Assembly (NCBI RefSeq): GCF_902686445.1 | Contig: NW_025920104.1 | Coordinates: 2,108,001-2,172,000, forward strand | Source: Sciurus carolinensis | Taxonomy: Eukaryota > Chordata > Mammalia > Rodentia > Sciuridae | Length of the DNA: 64,000 nt | Reading direction: 5' to 3' | Part shown: positions 10,615-21,879 of the stretch, in pieces | Position numbering within the stretch: the first letter of the stretch is position 1 | Layout: the number at the start of each line of letters is the position of its first letter | Made by a program: the position numbers and the translations under genes | Notes under the pieces: generated by a model | Seen by the model: only the letters and a program-made list of their open reading frames with translations | Told to the model about the DNA's origin: nothing | The model's database searches: none

Positions 10615-12645
10615 GTTTAATTTCATTTTGTTACATGTGGCTTTCCATTTTTCCCAGCACTATTGTTGAATAGGCTATTTTTCTCTAGTTAATGTTTCTG
10701 GTACCTCTGTCTAGCATGTGATAACTGTATTTATGTGGGTATGTCTCTGTGCATTCTATCTGTACCACTGGCCTAAGTGTCTGTTTTGGTGCAAATACCA
10801 GGATGTTTTTATTACTATAGTTCTGTACAAGAGTTTGAGGTCTGGTATTCTGATGTGTCCTGCTTCACTTTTCTTGTTAAGGAGTGTTTTGGCTAATCAG
10901 GGTTTCTTATTTTTTAAAAAATGAATATAAACCTTTATCTCTCACTCTGCACAACACAAAAAACAGCTCAATGTAGATTATAAACTTACACATTAGAACA
11001 GAGACCCTGAACCTACTATAAGGAAAAGTAGGCCCAAATCTTCACCATGCTGGCCTAGGATCTGACTTCCTTAATAAGACCCCTAAAATGCAAGAAGTTA
11101 AATCAATAATCAATGAATGGGATGGACTCAAGGTAAAAAGCTTTTTTTCAGCAAAAGAAACAATCATAATATATAGAGTCTACAACCTGGGAGAAAATCT
11201 TTACCACATACACCTCAGATAAAGCATTAATCTCTAGGATAAATCAATCAGTAAATATATGAAAAATGTTCAACTTCTCTAGCAATTAAAGGAATGCATA
11301 ATGAAAACTACTCTAAGATTTCACCTCATTCCAATCAGAATGGCAATTATCCAGAAAACAAGTTACAATAAATGTTCATGAGGATGTGGGGAAAATGTAC
11401 ACTCATACGTTGTTAGTGGGAATGCAAATTGGTGCAACCATTATGGAAAGCATATGGAGATTCCTCAGAAAACTTGGAATGGAACCACAATTTGATCCAG
11501 CTACCCCACTCCTCTGTTTATACCCAAATGATTTAAAGTCAGCATACTACACAGATGCAGCCACATCAGAGTTTATAGCAGCTCAACTCACAATAGTTTA
11601 AATATGGAACCTAACTAGGTGCCCTTCAACAGATGAATGGAAAAAGAAAATGTGAAATACATAGAACACACACAGTGGAGTATTATTCAGTTTTAAAGAA
11701 GAATGAAATTATGGCACTTGCCAATAAATGGATGGAGTTAGGGAATATCATGCAAAACAAAATAAGCCAAACCCAAAAAAGCAAAGCCTAAATATCTTAC
11801 CTGATATGTGGATGCCAATTCACAATATGAGTGCAAGGTGCTAGGGAAGAATAGAGTTACTTCATAGTAAGTAGAGGGTAGTAAAGGGAGGGGAAGTGAT
11901 ATGAGGGTAGGAAGGATAGTAGAGTGAAACCGGCATTAAGATCTCATATACATGTATAACTGCATGACTTGATGTGATGCTACAATATGTACAACCAGAA
12001 AATGGAGAAATTAAGCTCCATTAATGTATGATATAATGAAATATATGAATGCGTTCTACTGTTGATACCACTGTTTACTGGTGACGAGTTCTGCTCTTTC
12101 TAATGTTGAAGATTGAACACTAGAGAAGCTTGCCAAGGCAAGAATATTAAGGAGGTTCTATTTAAACGTAATAATACAGACTTCTCCCAGCAGGAAGAAG
12201 GGGGCCATGGCTGATGTTCTAATGTCCCATGAAGTGAGCACACCCTACATCTTTTATAGGTTAAAGTCTCATTTGTTCTCCAGTTCATTTCCCCCTTATC
12301 TCTCCATTCCTGCCTACACTAGGCCTGGATTTGCATTAAGTGAGAAGCCATGGGCAGGAGGAAGGCCAAGGTGATTCAGGCAGGTAAGTGCCCAGGGGGC
12401 ATTAATTAGCAGCTCCATGCTTGCAGTCCTTGATAAAGGCAAGTAACTTTGGTTATCAATGGGTTCTGGAGATCCTTAACATTCCATTCTTCCAGGGGCA
12501 GTCTCCAACTTCCAGAGGCAGATGGCTTCATGGCTTCATTTCCTTGATTTGACCTGATCCCCTATTTCTACACTAACTACCTGTCCTTAATTCTGGCTTC
12601 ACTGTCATGTACAACTAATTAGAATAAATTAATTAATTAAAAAAG
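10615..12645 (+). mobile_element. LINE-1 3' fragment with inverted 5' segment, interrupted by an LTR
   Basis: From about 10,921 the sequence is sense LINE-1: the 3' part of ORF2 and then a 3' UTR ending in an A/T-rich tail near 12,605-12,645. A decayed ORF2 frame at 11,386-11,601 shows 'WRFLRKLGMEP', 'FDPATPLL' and 'DLKSAYY', matching the ORF2 C-terminal region of the larger LINE-1 in this window. The first ~300 bp (10,615-10,920) is ORF2 in the opposite orientation and comes from directly upstream of the sense part. This is the structure produced by twin priming. The element is dead: it is 5'-truncated, inverted and full of stops. Confidence 0.85.
12060..12601 (-). mobile_element. Solo LTR, ERV1-like, inside the LINE-1 tail
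   Basis: About 540 bp of foreign sequence separates two halves of the LINE-1 3' end ('ttctactg' and 'actgtcatgtacaac'). The tetranucleotide actg flanks the insert on both sides (12,058-12,061 and 12,601-12,604). The insert can be read as TG...CA ended. On the minus strand it has a TATA box-like 'tataaaag' at 12,251-12,258. These points fit a solo LTR with a 4-bp target duplication. The family was not identified, and the border is ambiguous by two bases. No viral gene is present. Confidence 0.6.
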
Positions 12646-13041
12646 TAAGTTAGCACTACCCCCTGACCTGTCTTTTTTGAGGTGAATGTGTTGGAGCTCT
12701 TAATTTTTTATGAAAAATAATCAAAGAGAAATGAGGGCCAGTATAACTCAGAGCCTGGATAGAGGACCCAAGAGTTCTCCCCTGAGGATGGTAGAGTTGG
12801 CATGTGTGAGCTGATGGCAAAACAAGGTGGCACAATGGTAGATGAAGGAGGGGTCAAGGTGCATGAGATTAGGTCACAGAGCACCTTTTGCTTCATCATG
12901 ACCCACATTTCTTGGATTCCTATTTGAGCACATGTAGGGCCAGTGGTCTTCCTGATATCTGACCATGGTTGGCACCTGCTTTACCTACAAAGGACACCCA
13001 AGAGTCATCTCAGCCCCAAGAGAATGCTTGTGTCTATGTAC

Positions 13042-13341
13042 CTGTGCTCTCTGCCTCCTGCTGGAAGCCACATACCTGGTCGATGCTCTGCACCCACTTA
13101 TGCATGTCCTCTTTGTCTCTGCCACCAGGTAAAACATGTGTGTACTGGTCTTGATGAGGAACACAAAGCTGCATGGCAGACACTTCTTGTGAAGGGTCAC
13201 ATTTGTGTCCACCTGCTCACAAAGGAACATGTTGATGATCCCTAAGAGCATCTTGGACTGGTCATGAATGTAGTATTCCAGGATACCTGGGTCACCACCC
13301 CACTGGCTGCTCTGCAGGATGAACCAGTGTTTCCTCCAGGC
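13042..13341 (-). pseudogene. GAB-family PH-domain exon, frameshifted relic
   Basis: Read on the minus strand, this 300-bp block encodes most of a pleckstrin-homology domain like that of the GRB2-associated binders (GAB1/2/4; GAB2 is closest by eye). Those proteins are membrane-recruited docking adaptors for receptor tyrosine kinase signalling. Visible landmarks are AWRKHWFIL, DPGILEYY, IINMFLCEQVDTNVTL, SFVFLIKTS and FYLVAET. A 1-bp deletion at about 13,110-13,115 shifts the frame. After it the other frame continues the domain with DMHKWVQSIDQVCGF and reaches a stop at 13,034-13,036. The upstream border has a pyrimidine-rich tract ending in 'ttcag' just before the first codon, and a GT follows the block at 13,041-13,040. 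A retained intron border argues for a duplicated genomic exon, not a processed copy. The first PH exon and the tyrosine-rich C-terminal exons were not found, although a weak GAB-like frame may lie near 12,725-12,905. Confidence 0.72.
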
Positions 13342-13414
13342 CTGAATACCACCAAGAAGGAGTAGAAAAGTTAAGAAATTCACTTGTTAATTCAAAGATA
13401 TTTGTCCAAAATTG

Positions 13415-13530
13415 ATTTTCAGATGAGGTTTCCCTAAGTGGCACAGGCTGGTGTGGAGTTTTTGATCTTCTTGTCTTGGACTCCTGAATGACTGTGATGA
13501 GAGTTGTGGCCACCATGCCAGGCATTTCAA
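13415..13530 (-). mobile_element. B1-type SINE, diverged
   Basis: Plus-strand 'tttccctaagtggcacaggctgg', read in parts, together with 'ttggactcctga' and 'ggccaccatgcc', is a reverse B1. It sits just upstream of the GAB-like exon, in what would be intron sequence. Confidence 0.65.
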
Positions 13531-14555
13531 AATTTCTCATGAGTCACTAGATACAGTTGGGGAGTGTAGAACCTGCAAGCTGCTCATGGCACCAAACCAC
13601 TCTTATTCTAGAGAATAACACCAGAGTCTTGACTTGATATAATGGCCCTAACCAGCTATGGACCAGTTTGTCTATTCCTCTCCACAGGAAAACCTCAAGA
13701 GTTTTCCTACTATCAGTCCTGTGAATGTCACTGAAGTTTTCATCATAAACATGAAGGAGCGAGGAAGGTGGTACAAATTTATCAGGTGCAAAATTATAGA
13801 ACCTCTCAAAATTCTCCATCCAGGGACAAAACCATTCAGAATGAAGAGGTAAGGGGGACACTCTACAGAGAAAACAAATAGAGGACTTGCCACCAGCAAA
13901 CCTGCCCTGTGGAAGGGCCATAGGATGTATCTGTCTAGAAAGGAATGATGTGAAGAGGGTCAAGGTGACAATGGGATAAAGAAAACACCCATTAAAAAGA
14001 AGCATAAATTTATACACAGTCTCTCCTATCAAAGTTTGTAACTCTTGTTTGATGATTGAGGCAAAAGCCACAGCACCATTTTATTTCAGAAAAAAAACCT
14101 AGGACCAGGAAATATGGAGCAAGGAAATGCTTGTCAATATCACATCAAGACTTTCTTTGACACAAACAAGGTCACTGTCAACTTGTATTGAAAGATAGAG
14201 GAATGGGAACAGCTAAAATAGCTTGAAAATGAGAAAGAGCTGCTGGAGAATGGTCCACCAGACATCCAGACTCATTGCATGACCACAGTCAGAAAGACTA
14301 ATGGTGAGGTGGACAGAGGGAGAGACACAGGGTCAACAGTTTGGAACAAAGCCCCAGAAAAGAGCCAGAGAAATGGGCCAGCTGACCCTGCACAAAGACA
14401 AGGGAGCAATTCAGTGAAAGAAGGGCAGCTTGGTCCACAATGGTGCAGGGACAACCGGTAACATCCACTGGAAAAAGGAAATAAACTGTCTCAAATCTTA
14501 TACAAAACTTAGAGTGGGTTATGGACGTGAGGGAAAATACAGCGCTATAAGATGC
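13531..14555. other. Unassigned; minus-strand open frame 13,547-14,071
   Basis: A 174-codon minus-strand frame is open at 13,547-14,071. It has one hydrophobic stretch near its N-terminus, no recognisable domain, and no supporting promoter or splice context. It is probably chance. The rest is unassigned. Confidence 0.25.
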
Positions 14556-14559
14556 ACAG

Positions 14560-14850
14560 TGTGTTGGTCATCTCCTCCCCACTGTGACAAATACACCTGA
14601 AAAGGACACTTCTGAGCAGCCAGTGTTTATTTGACTCATGGTTTCAAGAGTGCAGTTGGCCAACTTTGCTGCAGAAACCTCATAGACAATGGGCAGGAAA
14701 GTGAAAAGGTGCTCAGCTCTGGCAACCAGAAATCAGGGACAGAGAGACAGACAGGCAGTAAGGGACCTTAATGTTCCCCAGGTCACATCCTGGAACCCAC
14801 TTCCCCTAGTCAAACCTGACTTGCTTCTCATTTTCAACACATCCCAGTAA
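14560..14850 (-). mobile_element. MaLR-like LTR fragment
   Basis: The succession 'actgtgacaaatacacctga', 'gtttatttgactcatggttt' and later 'cccacttcccc' resembles the reverse orientation of mammalian MaLR (ERV3-type) LTRs. It is highly diverged and was assigned from memory of the family pattern only. Confidence 0.45.
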
Positions 14851-14874
14851 GTCCACTCAAGTCATTATTTATAT

Positions 14875-14960
14875 TTTTGCCCACAGTGGGGATGGAAACC
14901 AAGGCCTCACTCATGCTGTTCAGATGTTCTACCACTGAGCTGTAAACCAGGCTGCTCCAA
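14875..14960 (-). mobile_element. ID-type SINE fragment
   Basis: Plus-strand 'ggatggaaaccaaggcctca' and 'taccactgagctgtaaacc' are a reversed ID SINE body. Confidence 0.7.
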
Positions 14961-15274
14961 TCAAATTATTAGATGTGTAAACCCACTGATAATGTTAGAC
15001 CCCTTGTAATCCAGTGTTTTCACTTCTGAGCACTGCAGTACAGACACCTTAGGTTTGGGGGATATTGTAGATCAAAATCATACCATTTATTAAAACAAAA
15101 CTAAACAAAAGGAGGAAACCCTCAGAATATAGGGTTAAGCAGAGCATTGCCAGATTTGATGATAAAGTGCAATCTAGAAAAGGAAAGTTTGAAAAATTGA
15201 TAAGCTCCTGCTCAGTGAAAGACCTGGTTCAGTGGAAAAAAATACAAGTATCAGACTAAATGAAAATGCAAACT

Positions 15275-15480
15275 GTGTTTTGTGTCCATGCCTGTCAACC
15301 AAAAACATGGGAAGCTGAGAGAGGAGGATTACTTCAGCCTCAATTAGAGGACAGTATCTGCAACTTAGTGAGACCCCATCTTAAAATTAAACATAAAATA
15401 CAAAGAACTGGGAATGTAGATCTTTTGAAAATGCCCCTGTGTTCAATCTTCAGTATCCACCACCACCAAAAAAATAATGT
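15275..15480 (+). mobile_element. B1-ID dimer (MEN-type) SINE
   Basis: A B1 part ('catgcctgtcaacc', 'gggaagctgagagaggagga', 'cttagtgagaccccatctta') is followed by an A-rich linker and an ID part ('aactgggaatgtagatc', 'gttcaatcttcagtatcc'). Confidence 0.8.
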
Positions 15481-16618
15481 TATTCACACTTTGAACAAAA
15501 GATTACTATCTTGAGTGTGAAAGGTATTCTTAAAACTCAATATGAAATAAAAGCAAACAGTCCTTAAGAGAATAGCAAAATATTTAAGGACACTATGCAA
15601 TCACGTGAAGATGTACAATGCTCTTAACCATAAGCATTCTTGAAATACAATGAGGGCAAATGGTCAAACCAAGAGACTGGTGCAACCATGGACCTGGATA
15701 CCACTTAACAAAGAGAAAATGAACTGTTGACACGCAATAACTTGGACAAGTTCATAGAGACCCAAACTGAAAATATCCAAAAGGTAACATATTACCTGAG
15801 TCCAACAAAGCAACACAGGTGAGATGGCCAGTTTACAGACACAAAGAACAGTTCAAGGCTGTCAGGGACTATGGGTTTGGCAGGGCTGGGGAGGGGTAGA
15901 GGTAAATAAAGGGAGAGAGGAGGGGCTCTCCACACTGGAGGACTTCTTCATCCTGATTCTGCTCTGTCAGCACCTGATGAGGCCACAACACAGGGTTTCA
16001 AATCAGGTCACATGGGAACACTAGGTAAAGGGCATCTTCAACTACCTCAGTATAAACATTTGCTTCTTTTACAGTGCTCCAGCTTCAGGACAAAATTAGA
16101 TGGCCCTGATCACAGGGTGAACAATACTAAGTTAATGTGTAGTGAATTGTCTAGCATAGAGCTTCACTCATGGGCGAGCTCCCATGTGGCTGTCAGAGAT
16201 GAGCAATGCTCATCCTCAGGGTGGTGGGTGGGGCATTCATCACCAGAGTATTTAGTCTGGTTGGGGTTTAACATAGATTACTGTGTGACAGAAGCTCAAA
16301 TATGGTTTCCACATTTCTCAGCAGACAAGTCGCTAGTTGGTGGCACCATTTGCTGTGCAGGTATGGGGTGAAAGACAGGCATGAAGAAGAGATTAGTTCT
16401 GGGTGTGGTTTGATCTGGGAAACAATAAATGCATTACTTCTCAGATGGATATGCAGGGCAGGAGATCAGAAATCAACCCTGGGACAGAAATTTAATGCAA
16501 TTTTATCCTCATGATTGGGGTATAGGGGTCAGTCTCATCCAGGAGGCTCAGAGATGAAAAACAGTAGCATGCAAGTTGCCTTTCTCAAGAGAAGAAATAG
16601 ACATCAGGAGAAAGGGCC
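15481..16618. other. Unassigned intergenic sequence
   Basis: No supported gene or repeat was recognised in this stretch before the solo LTR. Confidence 0.35.
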
Positions 16619-16835
16619 AAGTGATGTCGGGGTTTCCGGGACCCCCAGCCTTGGGCATGGTCAAGATGGCGCCTGACGCTGAGCCAAAAGCGGCCAGCTA
16701 TACAGTAAACAACCAGCGAATTCCAATGATTGGCTAGTTAACGATGTGATTAGAGCATGCCCCCCTCGTGTACCTATCCTATGCTTGCAGTTGTCCGCGT
16801 TTACCTCGTGTACTCTCCCCTGATTGGTTGAAGTG

Positions 16836-16842
16836 TATATAA
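16836..16842 (+). promoter_or_regulatory. TATA box of the solo LTR
   Basis: The sequence tatataa lies downstream of a reverse CCAAT box at 16,823-16,827. Together they form a canonical retroviral U3 promoter facing rightward. Whether it is active cannot be told from sequence. Confidence 0.7.
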
Positions 16843-16891
16843 GCCTGGTGGGTGGGAGAGTAGGGGGGCGAAGGCTGAAGCTGAGCTGGAA

Positions 16892-17020
16892 GCTGGGAGT
16901 GTGCGGAAGCTGGGAGTAAGAAGAAGCCGAGAGAAGAGAAGCTGGAAGTGCGTGGAAGCTGGGAGTAAGAAGAAGCTAAGAGAAGAGAAGCTGGGAGTGT
17001 GCGGAAGCTGGGAGTAAGAG
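16892..17020 (+). repeat. 49-bp tandem repeat inside the LTR
   Basis: Two full copies and one partial copy of a purine-rich 49-bp unit start at 16,892, 16,941 and 16,990. Each contains 'ggaagctgggagtaag' twice-related motifs and 'agagaagagaa'. It lies between the TATA box and the polyadenylation signal, where length variation is common in IAP LTRs. Confidence 0.85.
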
Positions 17021-17113
17021 AAATGTAGGAGAGGGACTGTGCATAATAAACTTCCAAAGCTTCAGACATTTGTCGTGTCTCTCTCTGCGGCCAGAGGGAA
17101 CGCGATAAAGTGA

Positions 17114-19633
17114 GAAGAGTGGAAAGGTGCTGCTCCTCTTCCCTTCATTACAGCTTTAAGTAAGTAGAATGCAAGGGCAAAATCAGCACTGCTGGCCAAC
17201 AGCAGCTGTGGACCACTGAAAGTAGCTGAAAGAGTGGGGGGTGGGAGGAGGGGCAGGTCCAGTCCCTGCTTGATGCTCAGCATGAACTTAAGGTGCATCT
17301 ATGGCCCTGAGTCATGGAAATTCACCCCTTTCCTCTCAAGTACCTGATATAAACTTTGAAATTGGTTGAGTTTATGGGGAGACTGGATGGGGAGAGTCTT
17401 TTGAGATGATGCCCCTCTCCCCATACTCCCCCCATCCACACCTACTGCCCATGCACCCTCTGGATTGCCCCAGTTTCTGCACAGACCCACAATCACACAG
17501 AGTCATAACTTGTTCTCTAGGGGCGATCTTCTCAGTCATCCAGTGTGCACCTCCCAGCCACTATCCATGTGGACAGTCTGGTACTCCTGGCAGGCAGAGT
17601 TGGGACCAGTCCTGGGGCCTAGGCATTTGCACAGCCATGTGTGCACAAGGCTGCAGATGTGGCCCCCACACCATGGCGCTCAGGCTGGAAATCCCTCACT
17701 AACAACCCAATACCCGTCAGCTGCTGTAGAAATGAAGCAGCATCTCAGAAAAGGAGGTGGGACATTACTGAAAGACCCCTGCATAATGAGGGGAGGGGAG
17801 GAATGAATGGAGGAGTCACGCTCCTTTATGGCAGATGGAGACTTCACAGAAAGTAGACAGGTAGGCGTCAGAGGACTTCCTGCCTTCATGTCCATTTCCA
17901 GAATTTTAACTACCAGCTGGTCAAGGTTCCCCTCCAATCAAGGGAGGTTCATCTTTTGTAACCAGTTCATAATACTGAATCCCCATCACATGCCTGGCTC
18001 TAGCAGGCACTTTGGATGAATTTCAGCTCTGCTCACTTAGATGGCTTCCTTCTATATCAAGTGTGTGCCTGGAGAATGCCAGAGCTTTGAGGGTGTAGCC
18101 TGGACTGTGGATCACATAAGTTTTTCAGAGGCCCGCCATCACAGAAATCTTTTAACTTCTGGGTTGGAGGGGTTCCAGGAGCCCCTATACACCAAAATCC
18201 AGGAATGCTTAAGTCATTCCTAGGAAATGGTACCATATTTGCATATAATGCATGCACACATTTGCATTTTATAAACCATTTGGACATTAAATGGAACACC
18301 TTTTAGAACATAAGCACTTTGTAACAAGTAAGCCAGGAATAACCAAAAAATATTCCTATTTATGTAGTGCAAATGGAATTGTTTCTAAATATTTTGCAGC
18401 TAAGATTGGTTGAATATGAGGATGTGGAAATGCATATATGGAGAACCACCTACCCACCAAACCCCTGAGAGACATAAATATCTGAATATTTATTCAACAA
18501 AATCAGGAGAAGAATTTAAAACTGAGGAAAGCAGAATTGAATTCTCTCACATCCCAGTGCTCAAGTTAAGTCCCATGGTTTTAGCACCTGAGAAATCTGC
18601 TCAGTTTGGCTGCAGCTGAAATGTGTGATGAAGTCAGGTGCACCTGTCCCATCTTTCCATAGAGGATGATCTTTTACATACCCACAGACATTTTTGCAAC
18701 TCCACAAAGCTGGCAGGGTATTGGGGGTAGGTCACCTTCAGCCAGAGGTTTCCTCTGGTCCTACTCCCTAGGTAAAATGTCCTGAGTTGTTGTTTACAAT
18801 TCCATGTGGGAACAGAGAGTCTTGAATGATTAGTATGACTCCATGTCTTCTGGGCACACTCCTCTTTCTCTGGTTCTCCCACCCCCAACATAATTGTGAA
18901 AGTAACATCCATCTGCAATCTATTTAGTACTGAAAGCCTAGCTAAGAGAGTTCTATTGTAACTAACAGAGAATTCCAGTCAATAACAGCAGCAAGGTCTT
19001 AACTGACCAAAAGAGAGAAACAAAATTGGCAACCTGCAAATTAACTTTGTAACCATTTAAGGTCTTGTACCTTGCATCTCTATTCTATCTCTAAGTGTTG
19101 CTTCATCTTGTGCTCCTACTCTTGTGCTTTGTGCTCCTGGATTATGAATCATTTTTTTAAACTTGTTCAAGTTGTTGAAGATTCTTCATTTTAACAGTGA
19201 CTTTGGTATTTAACCTAAAATTGATTTAAATATAATTACATTTCAGTGATATACCTTTGATGTTTATAACCTATTTGCATGCTCAAGAAGTTATTAATAT
19301 TTAAAATAAAACTGCTGTTTTTCAGAAAGTTTGAAAACCATAATATGGTTTTGAAGATTTTTACCTTTTGAAAATTAGCAGTAGTTAACAAACAATAGAA
19401 AAATCTAAAAACATTCAAATCTTATAAAAATAATCCCAATGTTATGTAGATTAAAAATCTCACTGATACTTTTTACAAATTTTGAAGAAAATAATAAACT
19501 TAAAAGTGTAAACTAGAGAAAATAATGTTGGAACCAGTCTTTAAATTTCAAGAACCTATTTCAGAATTTTGGCAAGGTTTATGTCAAATGTCATGGTGGT
19601 AGCATTCACATTGCAAGATATATCATTTTTCTT
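17114..19633. other. Unassigned intergenic sequence
   Basis: No supported gene was found. The part from about 19,150 is AT-rich. Short open frames have no recognisable motifs. Confidence 0.35.
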
Positions 19634-19634
19634 T

Positions 19635-20880
19635 TTGTTTGCTTGGTAGTGGACCCAGTGCTGCATGCATGCTAGGAAAACTACCAATGAGCTGTACCTC
19701 AGCTCCTAATATCAACTTTTAAAAGATTCTGTGCATTTCAGATAATGTTGTTTTAAGTCTTTAAGTTATAGCAGTTAAACAAAAGTAAATAAAACAACTT
19801 ATAAACCCATGAAGAAAAAAGAGAAGAAATGGAGATTACAAAGGCAGATTTGGAGAATTTTTTTCTTAAATTAGCTTTAGTATTAATTGCACATAATAAT
19901 ATCATTTGCTTAATGCTCTAATGATTAAAATGTTAGACAAAGTGGTTTGAGAGACATCTAGATTAACAGTGTACACACAGTGTTCTTGCTTTTATTCCAC
20001 TTTCTGGAGCTTGTCACTAGTTTAATTCTGGGGGAGAGTGAGCTGTCACTGAACACAGCAGGAACCCCTTTTCCCCACTCAGCTCAGAACATACCCCACA
20101 CCTGAGGGCCTAGTCTTGCTGGGTAGGAGATGATGTTTGTTCACTTAAGGTGTTTTTCAAACACTGGTCCCTGGGGTCAGAATGCTGTGGCCCTGACTGT
20201 GATATCACTTTTGCTGTGCACCCAAAGTTGGATTGCTGGGCCTCTCCAGGCCTTCTATTCTTCACCTGTGCAACTGAGAACCATGATTACTTGGGATGGT
20301 CTAAAAAAGTCAAGGTGTGGTTTTGGGCCTGATCCTTTGGTGGCAAAGCTGAGGTACAGCTTGAGAACTGCCGGATTTGCAGGGTCATTGTTTACAGTCC
20401 TAATTGGCAGTGTAGCCACTGCCCTGCTTCAACACGCTGCAGATTTGCTGATAATTTGGTTGAAGCCCACACCTAATTCCTCCTTACGGTATTTACTGCC
20501 TATGCCAAGGTTGTTTTTTGGGAATAACAGCCAGGGTTGCTGGGGCAAACTGGTCTCAGCATGTTCTTCTTCCAGAGTTGCCAGTTGCCAGGAAGAAGAA
20601 AGGAGCTGGTGCAGTTCTGGAATGACATCCACTACTGCATGGCTGTGAGGAGGCTGATTTTGGAGGTACTAATGAGCCTGCAGAGATGGCCTGTAGGGAG
20701 AGGTTCTGAATCCATGTGTCTGCACAGGTTCCACCAGGGTGCTGGAGGGTTGGATATACCCTGAGGTTCTGGTGGTGGGATAGGAGGTCACAGCCAGGAC
20801 ACCATCAGCAGTATGTTCTTGCTGACCATGAGGCAGACCCCAGAACTGCCAGGAGGCATCTGACCCTGGTGCCAGAGGGA
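19635..20880 (+). repeat. Direct segmental duplication, copy 1
   Basis: It matches 30,615-31,900 in the same orientation, including a shared reversed ID SINE at its left end (19,635-19,710). Shared blocks include 'gagctgtacctcagctccta', 'gtggtttgagagacat', 'gatccactactgc'-like and 'ccaccagggtgctg' stretches, ending at 'ggacaccatcagcagtatg'. Identity by eye is moderate, with small and medium indels. Neither strand carries an undamaged gene. A 172-codon plus-strand frame at 20,130-20,648 is not kept open in the other copy. Confidence 0.85.
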
Positions 20881-20964
20881 ACAGTGTGAACTGAGAGGTG
20901 ACTCAGTCAACATCAGACAGTGGGAGCTGGGAAGGAACAAAAGGCCAACAGATTGTTTCTCACT

Positions 20965-21875
20965 GTCCAGACACAACACACACAAATCACACCACATACA
21001 ACAGGAAAAACACAAAAATCACACCACACACAGTATGAATAATGCAAAACTCAGAGCATTCACACTACATGTATACAACATGCCACATGCATACCACACA
21101 AATAACATAGCACATACCACATACAAAAAAGTAGACATCACGCATACTACCCACATACAATACACCACACACCCCATATATACCGAACACATTACACATG
21201 TAGTATACCACATAAAACACTAATATAACCACAACAACCATGCACACTATTACTATGCAACACGTCATACACACACTACATGTTTACACATGCAAGGCAC
21301 CACAAACACACTATGCACATTACACATGACAAACAACACACATCACACTACTCATACTACACATACACAGTATACTGTCCACCAATTATGTAGAAAACAT
21401 GCCACACAAATGACATGCCACACATATGCCAAATATGACACAAAAACACATGATACATTATACCCACTAGACATATGCAGCACACTACATGCATACTATG
21501 CACTACACACATACCACATGCATACAATACACGCCAAACACACTACACATATATATTACACCACATACATACTACACACAACACACACATAACACATTTG
21601 CGTAATACATACCATATATGACAAAAACATACATGCCATACACACACTAATCACATGTCACCATGTACATACCATACATCACGCAGAACACATAGCATAT
21701 ACTATGTACCTATCACACCCATACACACATAAGCACACAACACACATACCACATAATGCACACAGCATACACATTTCTCACACACTACATTCATGCACAA
21801 CACACACAGCACACACCACAAACATGCTCACTGCACACAGTCAGCACATACACACACATATACATGTGAAACAAC
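20965..21875 (+). repeat. CA-rich degenerate low-complexity array
   Basis: About 900 bp consists almost only of A, C and T. It is built of irregular 'cacac', 'cataca' and 'acacatac' motifs without a fixed period. Open frames on both strands here (for example His/Thr-rich ones) are composition artefacts. It starts about 85 bp right of duplication copy 1 and is absent beside copy 2. Confidence 0.9.
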
Positions 21876-21879
21876 CACG

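Larger units (their letters stand above)
16625..17107 (+). mobile_element. Solo LTR of an IAP-like (ERV2) endogenous retrovirus
   Basis: This 483-bp block is richer in G, C and CpG than its surroundings. The hexamer aagtga flanks it exactly (16,619-16,624 and 17,108-17,113), as expected for a 6-bp ERV2/IAP target duplication. It begins TGTCGGGG and ends in a 'gaacgcgata' stretch resembling the U5 end of rodent IAP LTRs. It holds a reverse CCAAT box (attgg, 16,823-16,827), a TATA box (tatataa, 16,836-16,842) and an AATAAA signal (17,045-17,050). No gag, pol or env is present, so it is a recombined solo LTR. The final base pair is TA, not the usual CA. Confidence 0.85.

Noticed and set aside
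12708..12908. Minus-strand frame with SSHMPTLPSS, slightly like the third exon of GAB2
   Set aside because: Only about ten residues agree, and the spacing to the PH exon and the splice borders are not convincing. It is mentioned only as a possibility in the GAB-like entry.
20130..20648. 172-codon plus-strand frame in duplication copy 1
   Set aside because: The frame is not preserved in the second copy and has no recognisable domain, so it is likely chance.
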